Shown here: one piece after another, positions 12,122 to 24,900 of the stretch
Layout of the letters: each line of letters starts with the position of its first letter
How positions within the stretch are numbered: the first letter of the stretch is position 1
NCBI GenBank assembly: GCA_023101885.1
Contig: JALPQD010000214.1
Coordinates: 1,054,001 to 1,118,000 of the forward strand
Direction of reading: 5' to 3'
Length of the DNA stretch: 64,000 bases
DNA from: Typhlomys cinereus
Taxonomy: Eukaryota; Chordata; Mammalia; Rodentia; Platacanthomyidae
The notes under the pieces: model-generated
What the model was told of the DNA's origin: nothing
The model's database searches: none
Seen by the model: the letters and a program-made list of their open reading frames with translations, nothing else
Position numbers and translations under genes: made by a program

Positions 12122-15100
12122 CTAGGAGCCACCTATTAGGGAGTACATATGGCGCTTAATTTTCTGGGTTTGGGATACTTCACTTAATACAATTGTTTCT
12201 AATGACATCCATTTTCCAGCAAATTCCAGTAATTCATCAATTTTGATGGCTGAGTAGTACTCCATTGTATAGATGTACCATAGATTCCTTATCCACTCGT
12301 CAACTGTTAGAAATTTGGGTTGATTCCATGACTTTGCTATTGTAAACAGTGCTGCTATGAACATGGTCGTGCTTGTGCTATCGAGGTGAACCTCTGCTGT
12401 ATGGGAGGTTATTCCCAAAAGTGGAATAGCAGGGTCATATGGCATTTCAATCTTTAATTTCTTTAAGAATCTCCAGACAGCTCACCAGAGTGGCTGTTTG
12501 AGCCTGCATTCCCACCAGCAATGTAGGCGAGTTCCTCTCTCTCCACATCCTCTCTAGCATTTGTTGTTGTTTGTATTGTGGATTTTTGCCATCCTGACCC
12601 GGGCGAGATGATATCTCAGGGAAGATTTGATTTGCATTTCCCTGATGGCTAAAGAAGTGGAGCATTTTTTAAGATATTTGTTAGACATTTTAACGTCATC
12701 CCTGGTAAAATTTCTTTTAAGTTCCAGGGCCCATTTTTTAATTGGGCCATTGTTTTCCTTGGAGTTTAGTTTTCTAAGTTCTTTGTGCACTCTGGACAGT
12801 AGAGCTCTATCAGATATGTGGTTAGTGAAGATTTTCTCCCATTCTGTGGGTTGCCTTTGAGCTCGTGGTACAATCTCTTTATCTGAACAGAAGCTCTTTA
12901 ATTTCACAAGGTCCCAACTGTTGAGAGTTGTTAGCAGTGATTGTGCCATTGGATGTCTGTTTAGGAAATGTTGTAGGCCTAGCCCAATCAGCTCGAGGGA
13001 GTTCCCTATCCTTTCAACTAGGGTTTTTATAGTCTCTGGCCTGATATCAAGGTCCTTGATCCATTTGGAATTAAGTCTTGTACATGGTGACAAGTATGGG
13101 TCCAGCTTTAATCTTCTGCATGTGGAGATCTAGTTTTGCCTGCACCATTTGTTGAAGATGCTATTCTTTTTCCATTGGAAAAGATCAAATGGCTGTATTT
13201 TTGTGGGCTTATATGTGGGTCTTCAATCCTTATCCATTGATCTGTGTATCTATTTTGGAGCCAGTACCAGGCTGTTTTTATAACTATGGATTTGTATGGT
13301 ATGGTGATACCTCCAGCAGTGTTTTTGTTACTCAGGATTGTCTTTGTTATCCTGGGTCTTTTGTGCCTCCATATGAATTTTGAGATTGGTTGGTCAACTT
13401 CTTTAAAGAATTGCTTTGGGATTATAATTGGTATAGCATTGAATTTGTATATTGCCTTTGGTAGGATGGTCATTTTTACAATGTTGATTCTGCCAATCCA
13501 GGAACATGGGAGGTCTTTCCACCTTCTGGTGTCTTCTGCTATTTCTTTCTTTAGTGTTTTAAAGTTTTCATTGTAAAGGTCTTTTCCCTCCTTGGTTAGG
13601 TTTATACTAAGATATTTCATTTTTTTAGGGGCTATAGTAATTGGGATTGTTTCTCTCAAGGCTTTTTCACTTCTTTCATTCTGGGCATATAGGAAGGCCT
13701 CTGATTTTTGCACATTTATTTTGTATCCTGCCACCCTGCTTAACTTCTCAATTAGTTTAGGAGCTTCCTGGTGGAGTTTTTGGGATCACTCAGGTATAAG
13801 ATCATGTCATCTGCAAATAGGGATAGCTTGACTTCTTCTTTGCCGATTCAAATCCCTCTTATGTCCCTTTCTTGTCTTATGGCTTCAGCTAATACTTCAA
13901 GTACAATATTGAATAGAAGTGGTGATAGTGGACAGCCTTGTCTAGTTCTTGATCAAAGTGGGAATGCTTCCAATTGTTCCCCATTGAGCATAATCCTTGC
14001 TGTTGGCTTGTTGTATACAGCTTTTATTATATTGATAAAGGTTCCTTCCATTCCTACTGTCTCTAGCATTTTGATCATAAAAGGCTGTTGGATCTTGTCA
14101 AAGGCTTTTTCTGCATCTATCGAGAGTATCATGTGGTCTTGGACTTTGGACGGTTTACATGATGAATTACATTTATTGATTTGCGTATGTTGAACCAACC
14201 TTGTGTGCCGGGGATGAAGCCTACTTGGTCCCTGTGAATGATCTTTTTGATATGTTTTTGAATCCGATTTGCTAAGACTTTGTTGAGAATCTTTGCATCT
14301 GTGTTCATCAGAGAGTTGGGCCTATAATTTTCTTCATTAAGTAAATCTTTATTAGGTTTTGGTATTAAGACGATATTAGCTTAATAGAAGGAATTTGGTA
14401 GTGTTCTTTCCTTTGCTATTTGATGGAACACTTTAGGAGTATTGGTGTTATTAACTCCTTCAATGTCTGGTAGAATTCTGTGCTGAATCCATCTGGTCCA
14501 GGACATTTTTTGGTGGGAAGATTCAAGATTACTTCTTCAATTTCCTTATATGTTATAGGACTATTTAAATAATTCACAACTTCCTGATTCAATTTATATA
14601 GGTTGTTTTTACTTAGAAATTCATCCATCTCTTTTGTGTTGTCAAACTTCACAGAGTACAAGTTTTTGAAATACGACGTTATAATTCTCTGGATTTCTTG
14701 GGTATCCGTAGTGATAACTCCATGTTTTTTTCTAATTTTGTTAATTTGGGTTTTCTCTCTCTTGCTTTTGGTTAATTTAGCTAGGGGTGTATCAATCTTA
14801 TTGATTTTTTCAAAGAACCAGCTTTTTGACTGATTTTTTCTATCATTTTCTTAATCTTGATTTCACATATTTCTCCCCTTTTTTTGCTAATCCCCTCTCT
14901 TCTACTACTTTTGGGATCAGATTGCTCAAGTTTCTCTAAAGCCTTAAGCTGCATCATTAAGTTATTTACTTCTGATGTTTCCATTTTTTTGCTGTAGGCA
15001 TTAAGAACTATGAATTTACGTCTTAGGACAGCTTTCATTGTGTCTCAGAGATTTTGGTAAGTTGTATTTTCATTATCATTCACTTTCAGGAAATTTTGAA

Positions 15101-15909
15101 TTTCCTTTTTAATTTCTTCCTGAATCCAGTTCTCATTCAGCATCATAGTGTTAAGTTTCCGGGAGTTAGTGTATTTTCTCTTGTTTGTTGTGTTGTGGAT
15201 GTCCAGCTTTAGGCCGTGGTGGTCTGATAGGGCACAGGTTAGAATTTCAACTTTTTTGTATATGTGTAGATTCATTTTGTGGCCCAATATGTGATCTATT
15301 TTGGAGAAAGTTCCGTGTTCTGCTGAGAAAAATATGTATTCTTTGGTGCGTGGGTGAAAAGTTCGATAGAGATCTGTAAGGTCCATTTCTTTCAGGATGT
15401 GATTAAGTGCCAAAGAGTCTCTGTTAAGCTTTTGACCTGTTGATTTATCCCATGTTGAGAGGGTGGTGTTGATGTCCCCAAGAATTATCGTTTTGGGGTT
15501 GATTTCTTGCTTTAGACACTGTAGGGTTTTTTTTAATGAATGTGGAGGGGCCCATATTGGGTGCATGTATGTTAAGTATTGTGAAGTCTTCCTGGTGAAT
15601 TGTACCTGTGACTAAAATGTAGTATCGATCTGTGTCTCTTATGATTTTCTTTGGTTTGAAGTCCACTTTGTCTGAAAGCATAATTGCTACCCCTACCTGT
15701 TTCCTGGTTCCATTAGCTTGCAAGATTTTGGACCAGCCTTTCATTCTTAGGATGTGCCTACGTTTTGTGGTGAGATGAGTTTCCTGAAGGCAGCAGATTG
15801 TTGGATTGTGGTTTTTAATCCAAGTTTGTAATCTGTGTCTCTTAATCGGTGAGTTAATACCATTGACATTTAATGTTATAATGGAGAAATTATTTTTAAT
15901 TCTGGACAT
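12122..15909 (-). pseudogene. LINE-1 ORF2 (endonuclease-reverse transcriptase), broken
   Basis: About 1260 codons, the usual L1 ORF2 length. The endonuclease is at 15909-15200: start MSRIKNNFSIITLNVNGINS, CCLQETHL, GDIN, and SDHHGLKLDI. The reverse transcriptase follows: [14 protein letters not shown] at about 14520, [12 protein letters not shown] near 14110, and the catalytic FADD intact at 13806-13817. The thumb and connection span about 13734-13108. The C-terminal cysteine motif region lies near 12540, and the ORF ends in YSLIGGS. The open segments fall in different frames, with at least five frame changes plus stops. One change lies in the T run near 15528-15536. It is therefore a pseudogene. 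Confidence 0.96.
13806..13817 (-). other. reverse transcriptase FADD catalytic motif
   Basis: The minus strand reads TTTGCAGATGAC, encoding Phe-Ala-Asp-Asp, the metal-binding active-site motif of L1 reverse transcriptases. It is preserved although the frames around it are broken. Confidence 0.95.
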
Positions 15910-15966
15910 TTTTTGTATTTAGTAGATTTTGTAAGCATGTTGTTTGATATTTATGTTTTGGTGGTA

Positions 15967-17030
15967 TTATACTTCCCTTCTGTCCTCCTGGATACACTTG
16001 TTCTTTTCTTCAAGCTTGCTTATCATTTCTAGCATTTTTTGAAGGTCTGGTTTGGTAGACATGTATCCCTTCAATTTGTCTTTGTGCTGGAAAACTTTTC
16101 TTTCTCCCTCAATCATGATAGATAGTTTTGCCGGGTATATAAGTCTGGGTTGGCATTTTTGCTCATTTAATATTTGAGGTATGTCTCTCCAAGCTCTTCT
16201 TGCTTTTACTGTTTCCATTGAGTAGTCATTTGTTATTCTAATAGGTTTACCTTTAAAAGTGAGTTGCTTTTTTTCTCTTGAAGCTCTCTGCACCTTTATT
16301 TGTCTTGAATGTGGAGTGTTTTGACTATTATTTCCTGTGGCGAGTTTCTGTTTTGGTCATATCTGTTTGGAATGTGAAATGCCTCTTGTATTTGGATAGG
16401 CCTCTCATTCTTTAGTTGTGGGAAATTTTCATTTATGATGAATTGAAATATTTCCTCAGGTGTGGTATTTTGGGATTCTTGTTCTGGTATTCCATGAATG
16501 CGCATGTTAGGCTTCTTCAGGGCGTCCCATATTACTTGAATTTTCCTCTCCAGTATCTTTTTGGTTGTAACAATCTCTTCCATTGAGCTGGTTAATCCTC
16601 CCATTTTGTCATCAAAATCTGAAATTCTATTTTCTGCCTAGTTTGTTCTGCTGATAAGACTCTCTGTTGAGTTTTGGGTTGAAGATAACTTGTCTTTTAG
16701 TTCAATTTTAAACTCTGCCTGAGACTGTTTTCACTGCTCTATACCTATTTTTGTTTCTTGAACCGTTTTTCTCAACTCCTCCAGGTGTCTGTTGTGTTCC
16801 TGTTCAAAGTGGTTGATACGTTTGTTTAACTCTTCTTGGATTTCCTCTTTCATAGTATTAATCATGGTAATGATGATACTCTGAAAGTAATTATGTTGGA
16901 TCTGGCTTCCATGGTTATTTTCTGTGGATTTGTTCTGGTTGGAATCCATCCTTGTGGGATTGATTCTTTCAGTGGGAGATTGGTCTTCTTGGGTTTTGTT
17001 TCTCATGGATCTGCACTTTCACTTGGGCAT
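15967..17030 (-). pseudogene. LINE-1 ORF1 (RNA-binding coiled-coil protein), broken
   Basis: The span is about 355 codons, the usual ORF1p size. I place the start at the ATG at 17030-17028, because it is in frame with the open segment beginning at 17006. A TGA three codons later looks like a decayed CpG arginine codon. Segment 17006-16731 is charged and coiled-coil-like. Segment 16604-16296 carries RIHGIPEQE and NSPQEIIVKTL of the RNA-recognition domain. After a frame change near 16294, segment 16293-15967 carries FKGKPIRITNDYSMETVKAR of the C-terminal domain. The breaks make it non-functional. Confidence 0.93.
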
Positions 17031-17623
17031 TGTTGTTTTGTTTTTTAGGACCTTTCAGTTTCTGTGTGTTTTCACTGAACCAATGTAGTTGGTATTGTTA
17101 CACTTGCCAGTTATTACTAGTGCTTGCCTTGGATTGGGTATTTTGTGTATTGTTATTGTTATATCCTAGATGAGGCTACTAGGCTGTTAGTACGTCAGTT
17201 AAGTAACCAGGGGGTGAATATTAGTATGGTAGTACACTTTTACGATTTAGTGTCTTGGTGAAATGTGAGGGTGAGTGGTGTACTCCCTGGAGTTGTATGT
17301 TTTTGGGGTGGTTGTATGAGGAAGTTGATCTACAGCAGTGATACTAGAAAGGATCAGTAAGGTGAAAAGAAAAAAACAAAAAAAAAAAAAGGAAGTTTAC
17401 TTATCTTTGGGCTGGATGTGAAGAATCTCACCCATATGATATAATGGTTGTAGTGGAGACCAGATGTATGGCCTGTGTTCCCTTTGTTCCTTAGGGTTTT
17501 GCTTGAGTTTCCTTTGGGCTCTATTGAATTCTGAGTAGCAATGTGTCTTCCATGGACCACGTGCGTAGGTCCCTGGAGGGCCAGAGAGGCACAGGGTCTG
17601 ATGTTGATGGCAGAATTCTTCAC

Positions 17624-17909
17624 CTGCGACCTGGGAGGGGGGCGGAGGCCGCTGGGGCGGGAGGGCGAAAAGGGCTGGGGTCCGGGGCAGGGCGCCAGGG
17701 GCTAAGCTGGTGGTCGCACTGGTGCTGCTGGCAGGGTGGCTCTGGGATGGGGGGCTGGGCTGGGCTGGGATGGGCTCTCTCGCTTGCTCACTCACCTGGG
17801 GGGGGTGGCAGGGGGTCGGCGCAGAGGGGGTGGGGCCCTGGGGGCAAATTTGGTGGCCGGGCGGATGCCGCTGGCCGGGCGGCTCCGGGGTGGGGGCTGG
17901 GCTGGGCTC
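17624..17909 (-). promoter_or_regulatory. L1 5' UTR promoter of two ~143-bp monomers
   Basis: The GC- and CpG-rich end of the L1 shows an internal tandem repeat. CTGGCAGGGTGGCTC at 17728-17742 corresponds to CTGGCCGGGCGGCTC at 17871-17885. GGGCTGGGCTGGG recurs at 17752-17764 and 17894-17906. Offsets are 142-143 bp, and the flanking bases align too. Tandem monomer promoters are known for mouse L1 families, and this arrangement looks analogous. CpG islands here belong to the transposon, not to a host gene. Confidence 0.75.
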
Positions 17910-17924
17910 AATATTGGCACTCTT

Positions 17925-18774
17925 GAGAACAGTAACGTTATTATGCTTTTACATGGATTTGTGCAGTACGCATTGATAGAACTTAATGTTTTCAGTGAAG
18001 AAAATCTAAACCAAAAATGCTAATGATTATTAATAAATAATCTTAGATTTTATGGAAAATTATACTTCTCATTAGTAGGAGACATACAAAAGAATATTAG
18101 CATCCTTAGGAAGTTTGAGCTTCTTATTCACCTTAATTGGAATTTAAAAGGTCTAAACATATAAATATACAAAAATGCATCATATGTTTGCCTTAGAAAG
18201 GATGTAATAAGATTCTGAAATTCAGAGAAAACTTGCCTACCATTTTATAGTTTCCACAATTTAATAAATTTCACAAGTTCAAAGGATTGAGAACTCAAAG
18301 AATAATAATGTTTCAGCACAAATCACACTTCTACTTTGAAAAAATAAGAAATCACACTTCTACTTTGATAAAGGCATGATTTCAATCCCCGTTGAGCTTT
18401 TTCTTTATTTTAAGCAACTGTGATATAATTCATACACTCTAAAAAACTTACTGTTGATTTCTTTACATCAAGGTAAATATAAATTACAAGTCACTATTTC
18501 CAAAGAACTTCTATTTGATGTTTTTCAATTCCAAAATTATCCCAAGTGTCATTTTGATCTTCTTATCTGGAAGAAAATACTGTAGGACCCACATAGACTT
18601 CACTGCATATGTGAGGGACTCATATTAGGAGTTGGGAGAAGGTCTTGCTAGACTTCAAGGTAGAAAGTAAGAATGATGAGTGACAGGAGTTTCTGTTCTA
18701 TCATGTAAGGCTGAAGCTAAAACAAGGGACACTTATCACAAGGTTTCTCGAGTAATCTAGATAGGAATTAAGGC
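17925..18774. other. AT-rich sequence with a short tandem duplication
   Basis: No gene is seen. A 19-bp unit AATCACACTTCTACTTTGA is repeated at 18321-18339 and 18350-18368. The last 200 bases may belong to the LTR of the following MaLR element. Confidence 0.5.
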
Positions 18775-20366
18775 AAAATTTGGTGTCATGGTTAATGTGC
18801 ATGGCATGTTTGGCCATGTATGCCAGAGATTGCCAATTCCCTGAATTACCTCCCTCCATTTGCGTACATTCCCAGGGAATAATTCTACTAAGCATCTGCT
18901 TGTCCTTCCCTGTGAATTAGTTAAACTATTTCAGGCTTACTCAGGGATTATTCAACTACTAATTCTTCACAACTGTTTCCAGAGGTCTAGCCTTCAGTTG
19001 TAAAGTTAATACCTTTCAGTCATTGTCCCCCAAAGATGTTATCTTTGCATTCACTCATAGTGAAATTCAATGTCCATTTTATGTTGCTCATTATATAATC
19101 AGTTCCTTTCACAATCACTGGGCACATCCATTGCTTCCGCAGGATAAACTGCTTACCTCTGGGTCATCCCAATTTTCACTCATAGCTTCTTCCTCCCTTT
19201 AGATTGATTCTGCAGTCAGTTTCCCTAAGCATATTCCCCGTGTTTCTGATACCTACAACATTCTGGGTTGACTAGAGTAAAAAGGAACTTCACTTTCCTT
19301 TGCAGAATCTACAAATGTACCACTTAGTAACAATTTTTTCTTCCCTGTTCATGAACACAACAATCATGCATCAAAATCAGCACCATCTTATTGAAACTGC
19401 AAGTTCTGCAACGCAGATGAGACATAGGCTGGCCCACTTGAATGACAGCCGTACCAAATTCTGCATGTTAACCCTGGAAAACACCTTTTCTAGGCATCCA
19501 AAACATTTGACACACAGGAAATGGCTTTAACTTAGCATTTCTTCCACTAAACAAATCTGTGTTTTCAAAACGCAAAATCTCTAAAGGTCGATATTCATTT
19601 CTACCATTGTCTCAGACCAAATCACGGGTTACTGTTCAACAATGTTTTGACCTATAACCACAGATGTTTGACAGTCTGCATTTACTTCTTCCAAAACTTC
19701 AAGGCTGCCAATATACCTATCATTTACCAAGTAAAAACGTTAATCAATTTTAATTCAACTTCACCAAAGTCCTTACTACTTTCATAACGATCTGGGCCCA
19801 AATAATTCATAACTCTCCCAGCATGATTATTTTTCAAATGATCCACTAATACACAGTCTCAAAATATTTAAATATTTCCAGACTTCTCCCCCAAATGTTC
19901 AAGTACACAAAAGCCACATACCCATATTTATCAGCAACACTCCTCACTTCTGGCTCCGATTTCTGTCCCAGTTTGCCATTATATTACCTATTGAACAGAA
20001 TTTGTGATCAGAAAGGCTTAAAGGGGAACAAAGCGTTTGATTATAGTTTACTATTGTCTGGTTACATTTCTTAAATCAACTTGGCAGGAGAATGTGTACC
20101 AAAAACTGGACACATCATATCCACAGGACTGCTGAGAAACAAGACTTCACTTGCCAGACAGCATGACTGTACAAGTATGCTGAAGATTGCCAGTTCTTTA
20201 AATCATTTAAATCTTATCCACCTGCCTGCAGAAAACCCCCACCCAATATGGCCTCAGTCTTCTTCATAAATTTGAGAATTACCTGCAGTTTCCTGAGGTT
20301 TTAACTACTAGTTTTTCACAACTGTGCCCATAGTTGAAGACTTCAATTGTCAAGTTAACACCTTTC
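18775..20366 (-). mobile_element. MaLR element with two LTRs (ORR1/MT-like)
   Basis: Two diverged direct repeats flank a non-coding interior. The 3' LTR is at about 18775-19026 and the 5' LTR at about 19965-20366. Matching landmarks include GATTGCCA near 18829 and 20188, and CAACTACTAATTCTTCACAA at 18953 against AACTACTAGTTTTTCACAAC at 20302. The interior aligns with that of the element at 32980-34755, for example TTCATAACTCTCCCAGCAT at 19806 against TTCATAACTCTCTCAGCAT at 34410. Rodent MaLRs are non-autonomous ERVL relatives without pol, and none is seen here. Confidence 0.72.
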
Positions 20367-21441
20367 AAAAATAGATTTTTCCAAAGCTGGAAGTGGCTAA
20401 AAATTACTGAAAGTATTTTCTGAGTGATAGGAGGGCTATTTATCTTCTGAGTAATGATTCATTGTTTCTGCCCATTGAAATAATGTCATTCCCTGAGTTT
20501 GACGGGTCATGCTTTAATTCTTCATACTCCAAATTTCTTCATTTACTTAAGTTGTAAAAGTGAAATAATCTGAACATGACGATGTGGAATTTATTGCTAA
20601 ACTTTAGAGCACTGCAAAGAGACTAGTAGACAGCAAGAAGCAGTAGTCTATTATGCCTAAAATACTCTTGTGTTATTCAAGGCAGGCACCAAATTTGTAA
20701 AAGTCAAGTTCAAGGAAGTCCATTTTCACCGTCATTGATTTTCACTGAAGGCAGACGCTTTTCACCTCATTGATCTTGATGTTGATTGAGTCATGTTCAT
20801 CTGGCTGGTCAGTATTTGGAAGCTTTTCATTTTTGATGGGTTAATTTGTTTAGGATCACTGATCAGTCGCCTTGTGCTATAGTTACATATTAAGATTTTT
20901 TTGAAAAAATTTATTGAACAGATTATAATTTCTAAAGAATTATATCATTCAAAATAATTGCCTACATTTAATTTCAAAATCTGAATGCACATGTAAACTT
21001 AATACAAGTCTGTCTGTATCTAATAAGTGTTTTAATGATTTATGTTACAGCTTATGCATAAAGGGTACTACTCTGAAAAATTACTTCCACAAAAGTGTAA
21101 TTTTATATGTATGTGTGTATATATATGTGTATGTGTATGGGTGTATGTGTGTGTGTGTGCACATGTGTATTTAAACATTACGTTGCTAAAGGAAAACAAG
21201 CTCCAGTGTCATGATTCTGTAACTGTTCAGTTTTTCTCACATACAAAGCAGCATTTTCCTCGCAAATATATGTTATCCATCAAGTTCTTTCTCCCTATAA
21301 ATAACTTCATCATCACAAATATTTGTGTGCAGCACACCAGAAAACATCTGGCTTATATTTAAGATAATAATTACCCTTTATGACACATTTATGAGTTTTC
21401 TTTTCATTATTTTTTATCTTGGAAATTTTCACTGTTCTGAT
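20367..21441. other. AT-rich sequence with a (TG)n tract
   Basis: No gene is seen. An imperfect TG/TATG microsatellite lies at about 21103-21170. The block near 20660-20880 is less AT-rich and of unknown nature. Confidence 0.45.
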
Positions 21442-21905
21442 AGTCTAGTTTTAGAACAAACACCTGCTTTTTATAACTCTTAGCTGAATCCTTCCACATT
21501 TTATACTTAAAATATCTCACAGATCTGTACACGATTTTTTATCCTTTATTATTCCAGCAGAACTTCTCCCATCTACCTTGACTTTGTGTTCAGTTCTTGG
21601 ATAAAAAGTAAATTTCTAAATTATTAGGCTGAATGTTAAGTGACATTTCTTTTTTATCTATATCATCAATCTCCTCAAATTAACCTTTGTCCCATGGGTG
21701 CATATACTTTATTTTCCTTATGAAAACATATATGAAAATTATAAATTTTTTATTCTTTGAAGTTTAATGACAGAAATACATTAAATCAGTCTAGTTTTAG
21801 AAGAAACACCAGCTTTTTATAACTTGTACCTGAATCCTTCCACACTTTATATCTAAAATATCTCATAGATCTGTACAAGATTTTTGATTCTTTATTATTC
21901 CAGCA
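21442..21905 (+). repeat. local 118-bp direct duplication
   Basis: Segments 21442-21559 and 21788-21905 are similar over their length. Both begin AGTCTAGTTTTAGAA, pass through GCTTTTTATAACT and AATATCTCA.AGATCTGTACA, and end TTTATTATTCCAGCA. They are separated by 228 bp of unrelated sequence. No transposon family is recognised in the unit. Confidence 0.88.
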
Positions 21906-24900
21906 ACTGGCCACCCATTCTCATCACCTCTCCTACCCCCACATCATATTTTCTCCTTTCCAGCTAGTCTCCTTTCTACTTTCTTTTTTTTAATTTATAA
22001 CCTGCTTAAATCTCTTTTCTGGTTTATACCATTTGTAGTGAAAACCTGTGGTTTTTGCTATAAGCAAATGAGTTATTATATGACATAAGGCATTAGACAT
22101 CATTGTTATTATTAGATTAACTACCATCTGTCTTGTAGCTCAATAAAAGCTAAAATATGAAAGTTGAGTCTGTTCAGGAAAAAATATATTACCCAATGTC
22201 CATCCAAAATCTCTTTATTCTCTAGACAAGTCATAACATATTATGATCATCATGACATATCAATGAATTTTCTTATTAAACACACAATAACATTTCAGGA
22301 AGCAAGAATTTTTTATTATAATGCTTCTCTCATTTAATAAAAAGATTTGTTTGAATATATTTTATGTATACATTTAGATTACTGTGGGTAGTTTAGCATC
22401 TTAAATTTTACAGAATCTAGTATGATCTACCAATATAAAGAAATGCAAACAAATGAAAAGAAAAATAACTTAACATTGTTAAATTATTCGACTGAAGATT
22501 ATTTTAGATATGTGGTCAGCTAAGGGAACTTGTGACCAGGTGATGAGAAGACAGTATATATCTATAATAAGACACTGAATCTCACACCCACTAAATTTAG
22601 GAAAACATTGAACATTTATGAAAAGCGCTATACCATGACTTGACCAGCTGTTATAAAAAAATTAAAAGCACTAGCACTTTACTCAAAACAAATGCACCAT
22701 TCCAGATGGTGTGCTAAAGAATTTGGCTCAGGCTAATTTATGTTACTAGTACCAGCAGCCAAAAGAAAATATACCAAAAATAGCTTCAAAATATGGAGAA
22801 TCAAAAAAGAAAAGCAATATTAAGAATAACTGTCCTGGATTTTTCAAAAATCCAATGACTTTTGGGCAGGGGAAGAAGATAAGACTGTTCAAAACTAAAT
22901 TATTAAGGAAAAATAATTAAACATTTGAACCTTCATGAAAAGAAAGTAATTGATTCATCTTAGGCTCTTCTCAAATACCACATCTTTTTTTTTCAGATTT
23001 TGCTGTTTGTTCTTCCGAAAATATTTATAAAACACCCAAGTGTTTATCTTCTCAATTGCATCTCATATTAAAAACTCTTAACTTCAATGTTATTAGTAAC
23101 ACTCTCCGAAGATGTTTTCCTTGTAGTTTTATTAGACTTTGTTTTTGGTGACTGGGTTTACCTGAATGTTATGTCACTGCCACTATTATAGTCCACATGG
23201 TGATTAAAGGTTTTCATTTGACCTTCCTCTATGTGTGCTCTCATCTGCAACATTGAAATACAACATCATCAAAGCAAATGATTTTGAATCCATTTTGTAA
23301 AACACAGTGGCCCATTCTTTTATTTAAATTACAGAATCATTTTACTTAAAAATGTAAATGTGTAAAAAAACAATAAAATATTTGTCAAATGGTTTTGCTC
23401 GTTTTTAAAACAGCACTTTGAAATCAAGCAAGCCATAGCCAAGGAATAGAAGGGCAACTCAATATGTGATACATGAAGGTTCAATTTAAAAGACTGAAAG
23501 AAATTATGTGTAATTGTCCTAATATCTGCAGCAGAGAAAATTTTTGGAAAAGAAAGATACATACTTATAAACATAAGACTTATTTAAAAAAAACAACTCA
23601 ATAGCTAACAAAAAAAAAGCAAAGAAGTAACCTTCCTTAAGTTCATAAAGCTCAAATGTCAATATTCTCACAGCAAATAATAGCTCGTACTTGATGAGAA
23701 AAGTCCAGGTGTATTTCCTGTGGATGGCATCAAGACAGGGACACTGTTCTTTGCTACTATTTTGCTGAAGGAGGCTGGGCAATCACATGAAGCAGCTGAA
23801 AAGAGAAGAGTTGAAACTTCTACAATTTGTAGAACACATAACCCCTTTCCTAGAAATAATTAACAGGATTACATGAAATATTGTTGCCAAATAAAAATAA
23901 ACTACATATGAGATAGCTTCTCTAACACTTTATAGTTGGAAGCAAAGTATCACTCATAATTTAAACAGGAACAAATCCATGTAGCTAACCAAGAAGTACA
24001 GTGATTTATTCTTACTGCAGGGTGTTCAACACGAATAACTACTCCTTTCTTTCTGAAATGATGCCCTCAACTTGGCTTTCAGGTGAACACATTTAACTCT
24101 TTCACTTCAGAGGTCACCTCTGCCAGCTACATGTGGCAGAGGAGTCATCATCATTGTGTGTTTTCATCACCTATGTCCTATATCACATCCCTCCAGCCAC
24201 TTTCTTTCTCTTTTTCCCATCCACTGCATGTGCAATCATCTTGGTCCTATGGATGCCTGCACTAAACAGTGCCTAAGCACTTTTCAGCAATCAAATGATC
24301 AAATGGTCCACTGGTGGATATAGCGCCAATACTCATCCCCTTATCCAGCTCATGACCCATATAGTCTTTAGGTTAGTGTGTTCTATGGTGAAATCTGTCT
24401 GTGAGTGCATTATGAATAAATCTTGGGTGATAATATCTTAGTTTATTACTTCCCTGATATCATCTGATATCATCAATAACAAGCTTCTATGTCAACCATA
24501 ATCTCCAATTACACATTCAAGGTCCATGATTTCAAGTCCTGAAAGTTAAGGATCCCTAAAGTATGAATTCCCTAAAATCCAGATTGTCCAAAATCACAAC
24601 CCAGAAATATTCAAATCTTTGTTGTTGAAATCATGGAAGGCAGGAATCATGCATTTCACTTAAAAAAAAAAAAAGAAGCACCTCTGAATTCCAAAACTGA
24701 ATTGTTTGGAAGAGACTGGCTATTCTTACAGAAAAGTGGAAATTTCCATTTAAAAAAATGACTGTTACTTGCCTGCATTGTCCTCTCTGCAAGCTCATAA
24801 GTTTTCAGATGTTTTATGAATGAAAACATTTTCTAGAATAAACCAGGAAGTTACTGTTTTACTGGAAATTAATTATACACACAGTAGAATAAGAAGGCAT

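Larger units (their letters stand above)
11074..17924 (-). mobile_element. full-length LINE-1 with perfect 15-bp TSD
   Basis: The element spans 11089-17909 (6821 bp) and is bounded by identical direct repeats AATATTGGCACTCTT at 11074-11088 and 17910-17924. Minus-strand order is: GC-rich monomeric 5' UTR (to about 17031), ORF1 (17030-15967), a 57-bp spacer, ORF2 (15909-12122), then a roughly 1-kb 3' UTR. The 3' UTR has a G-rich polypurine tract and AATAAAAAATG just before the tail. Both ORFs contain stops and frame changes, so it is complete in structure but dead. The perfect TSD indicates a fairly recent insertion. Confidence 0.97.

Noticed and set aside
12627..14193. several plus-strand frames of 64-140 codons
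   Set aside because: They are shadows of L1 ORF2, which is encoded on the minus strand.
17543..18023. GC-rich plus-strand open frames and a CpG-island-like block
   Set aside because: They lie antisense in the L1 5' UTR. The CpG richness belongs to the L1 promoter, not to a host gene.
24083..24370. possible processed pseudogene
   Set aside because: No recognisable protein similarity, tail or TSD could be found.
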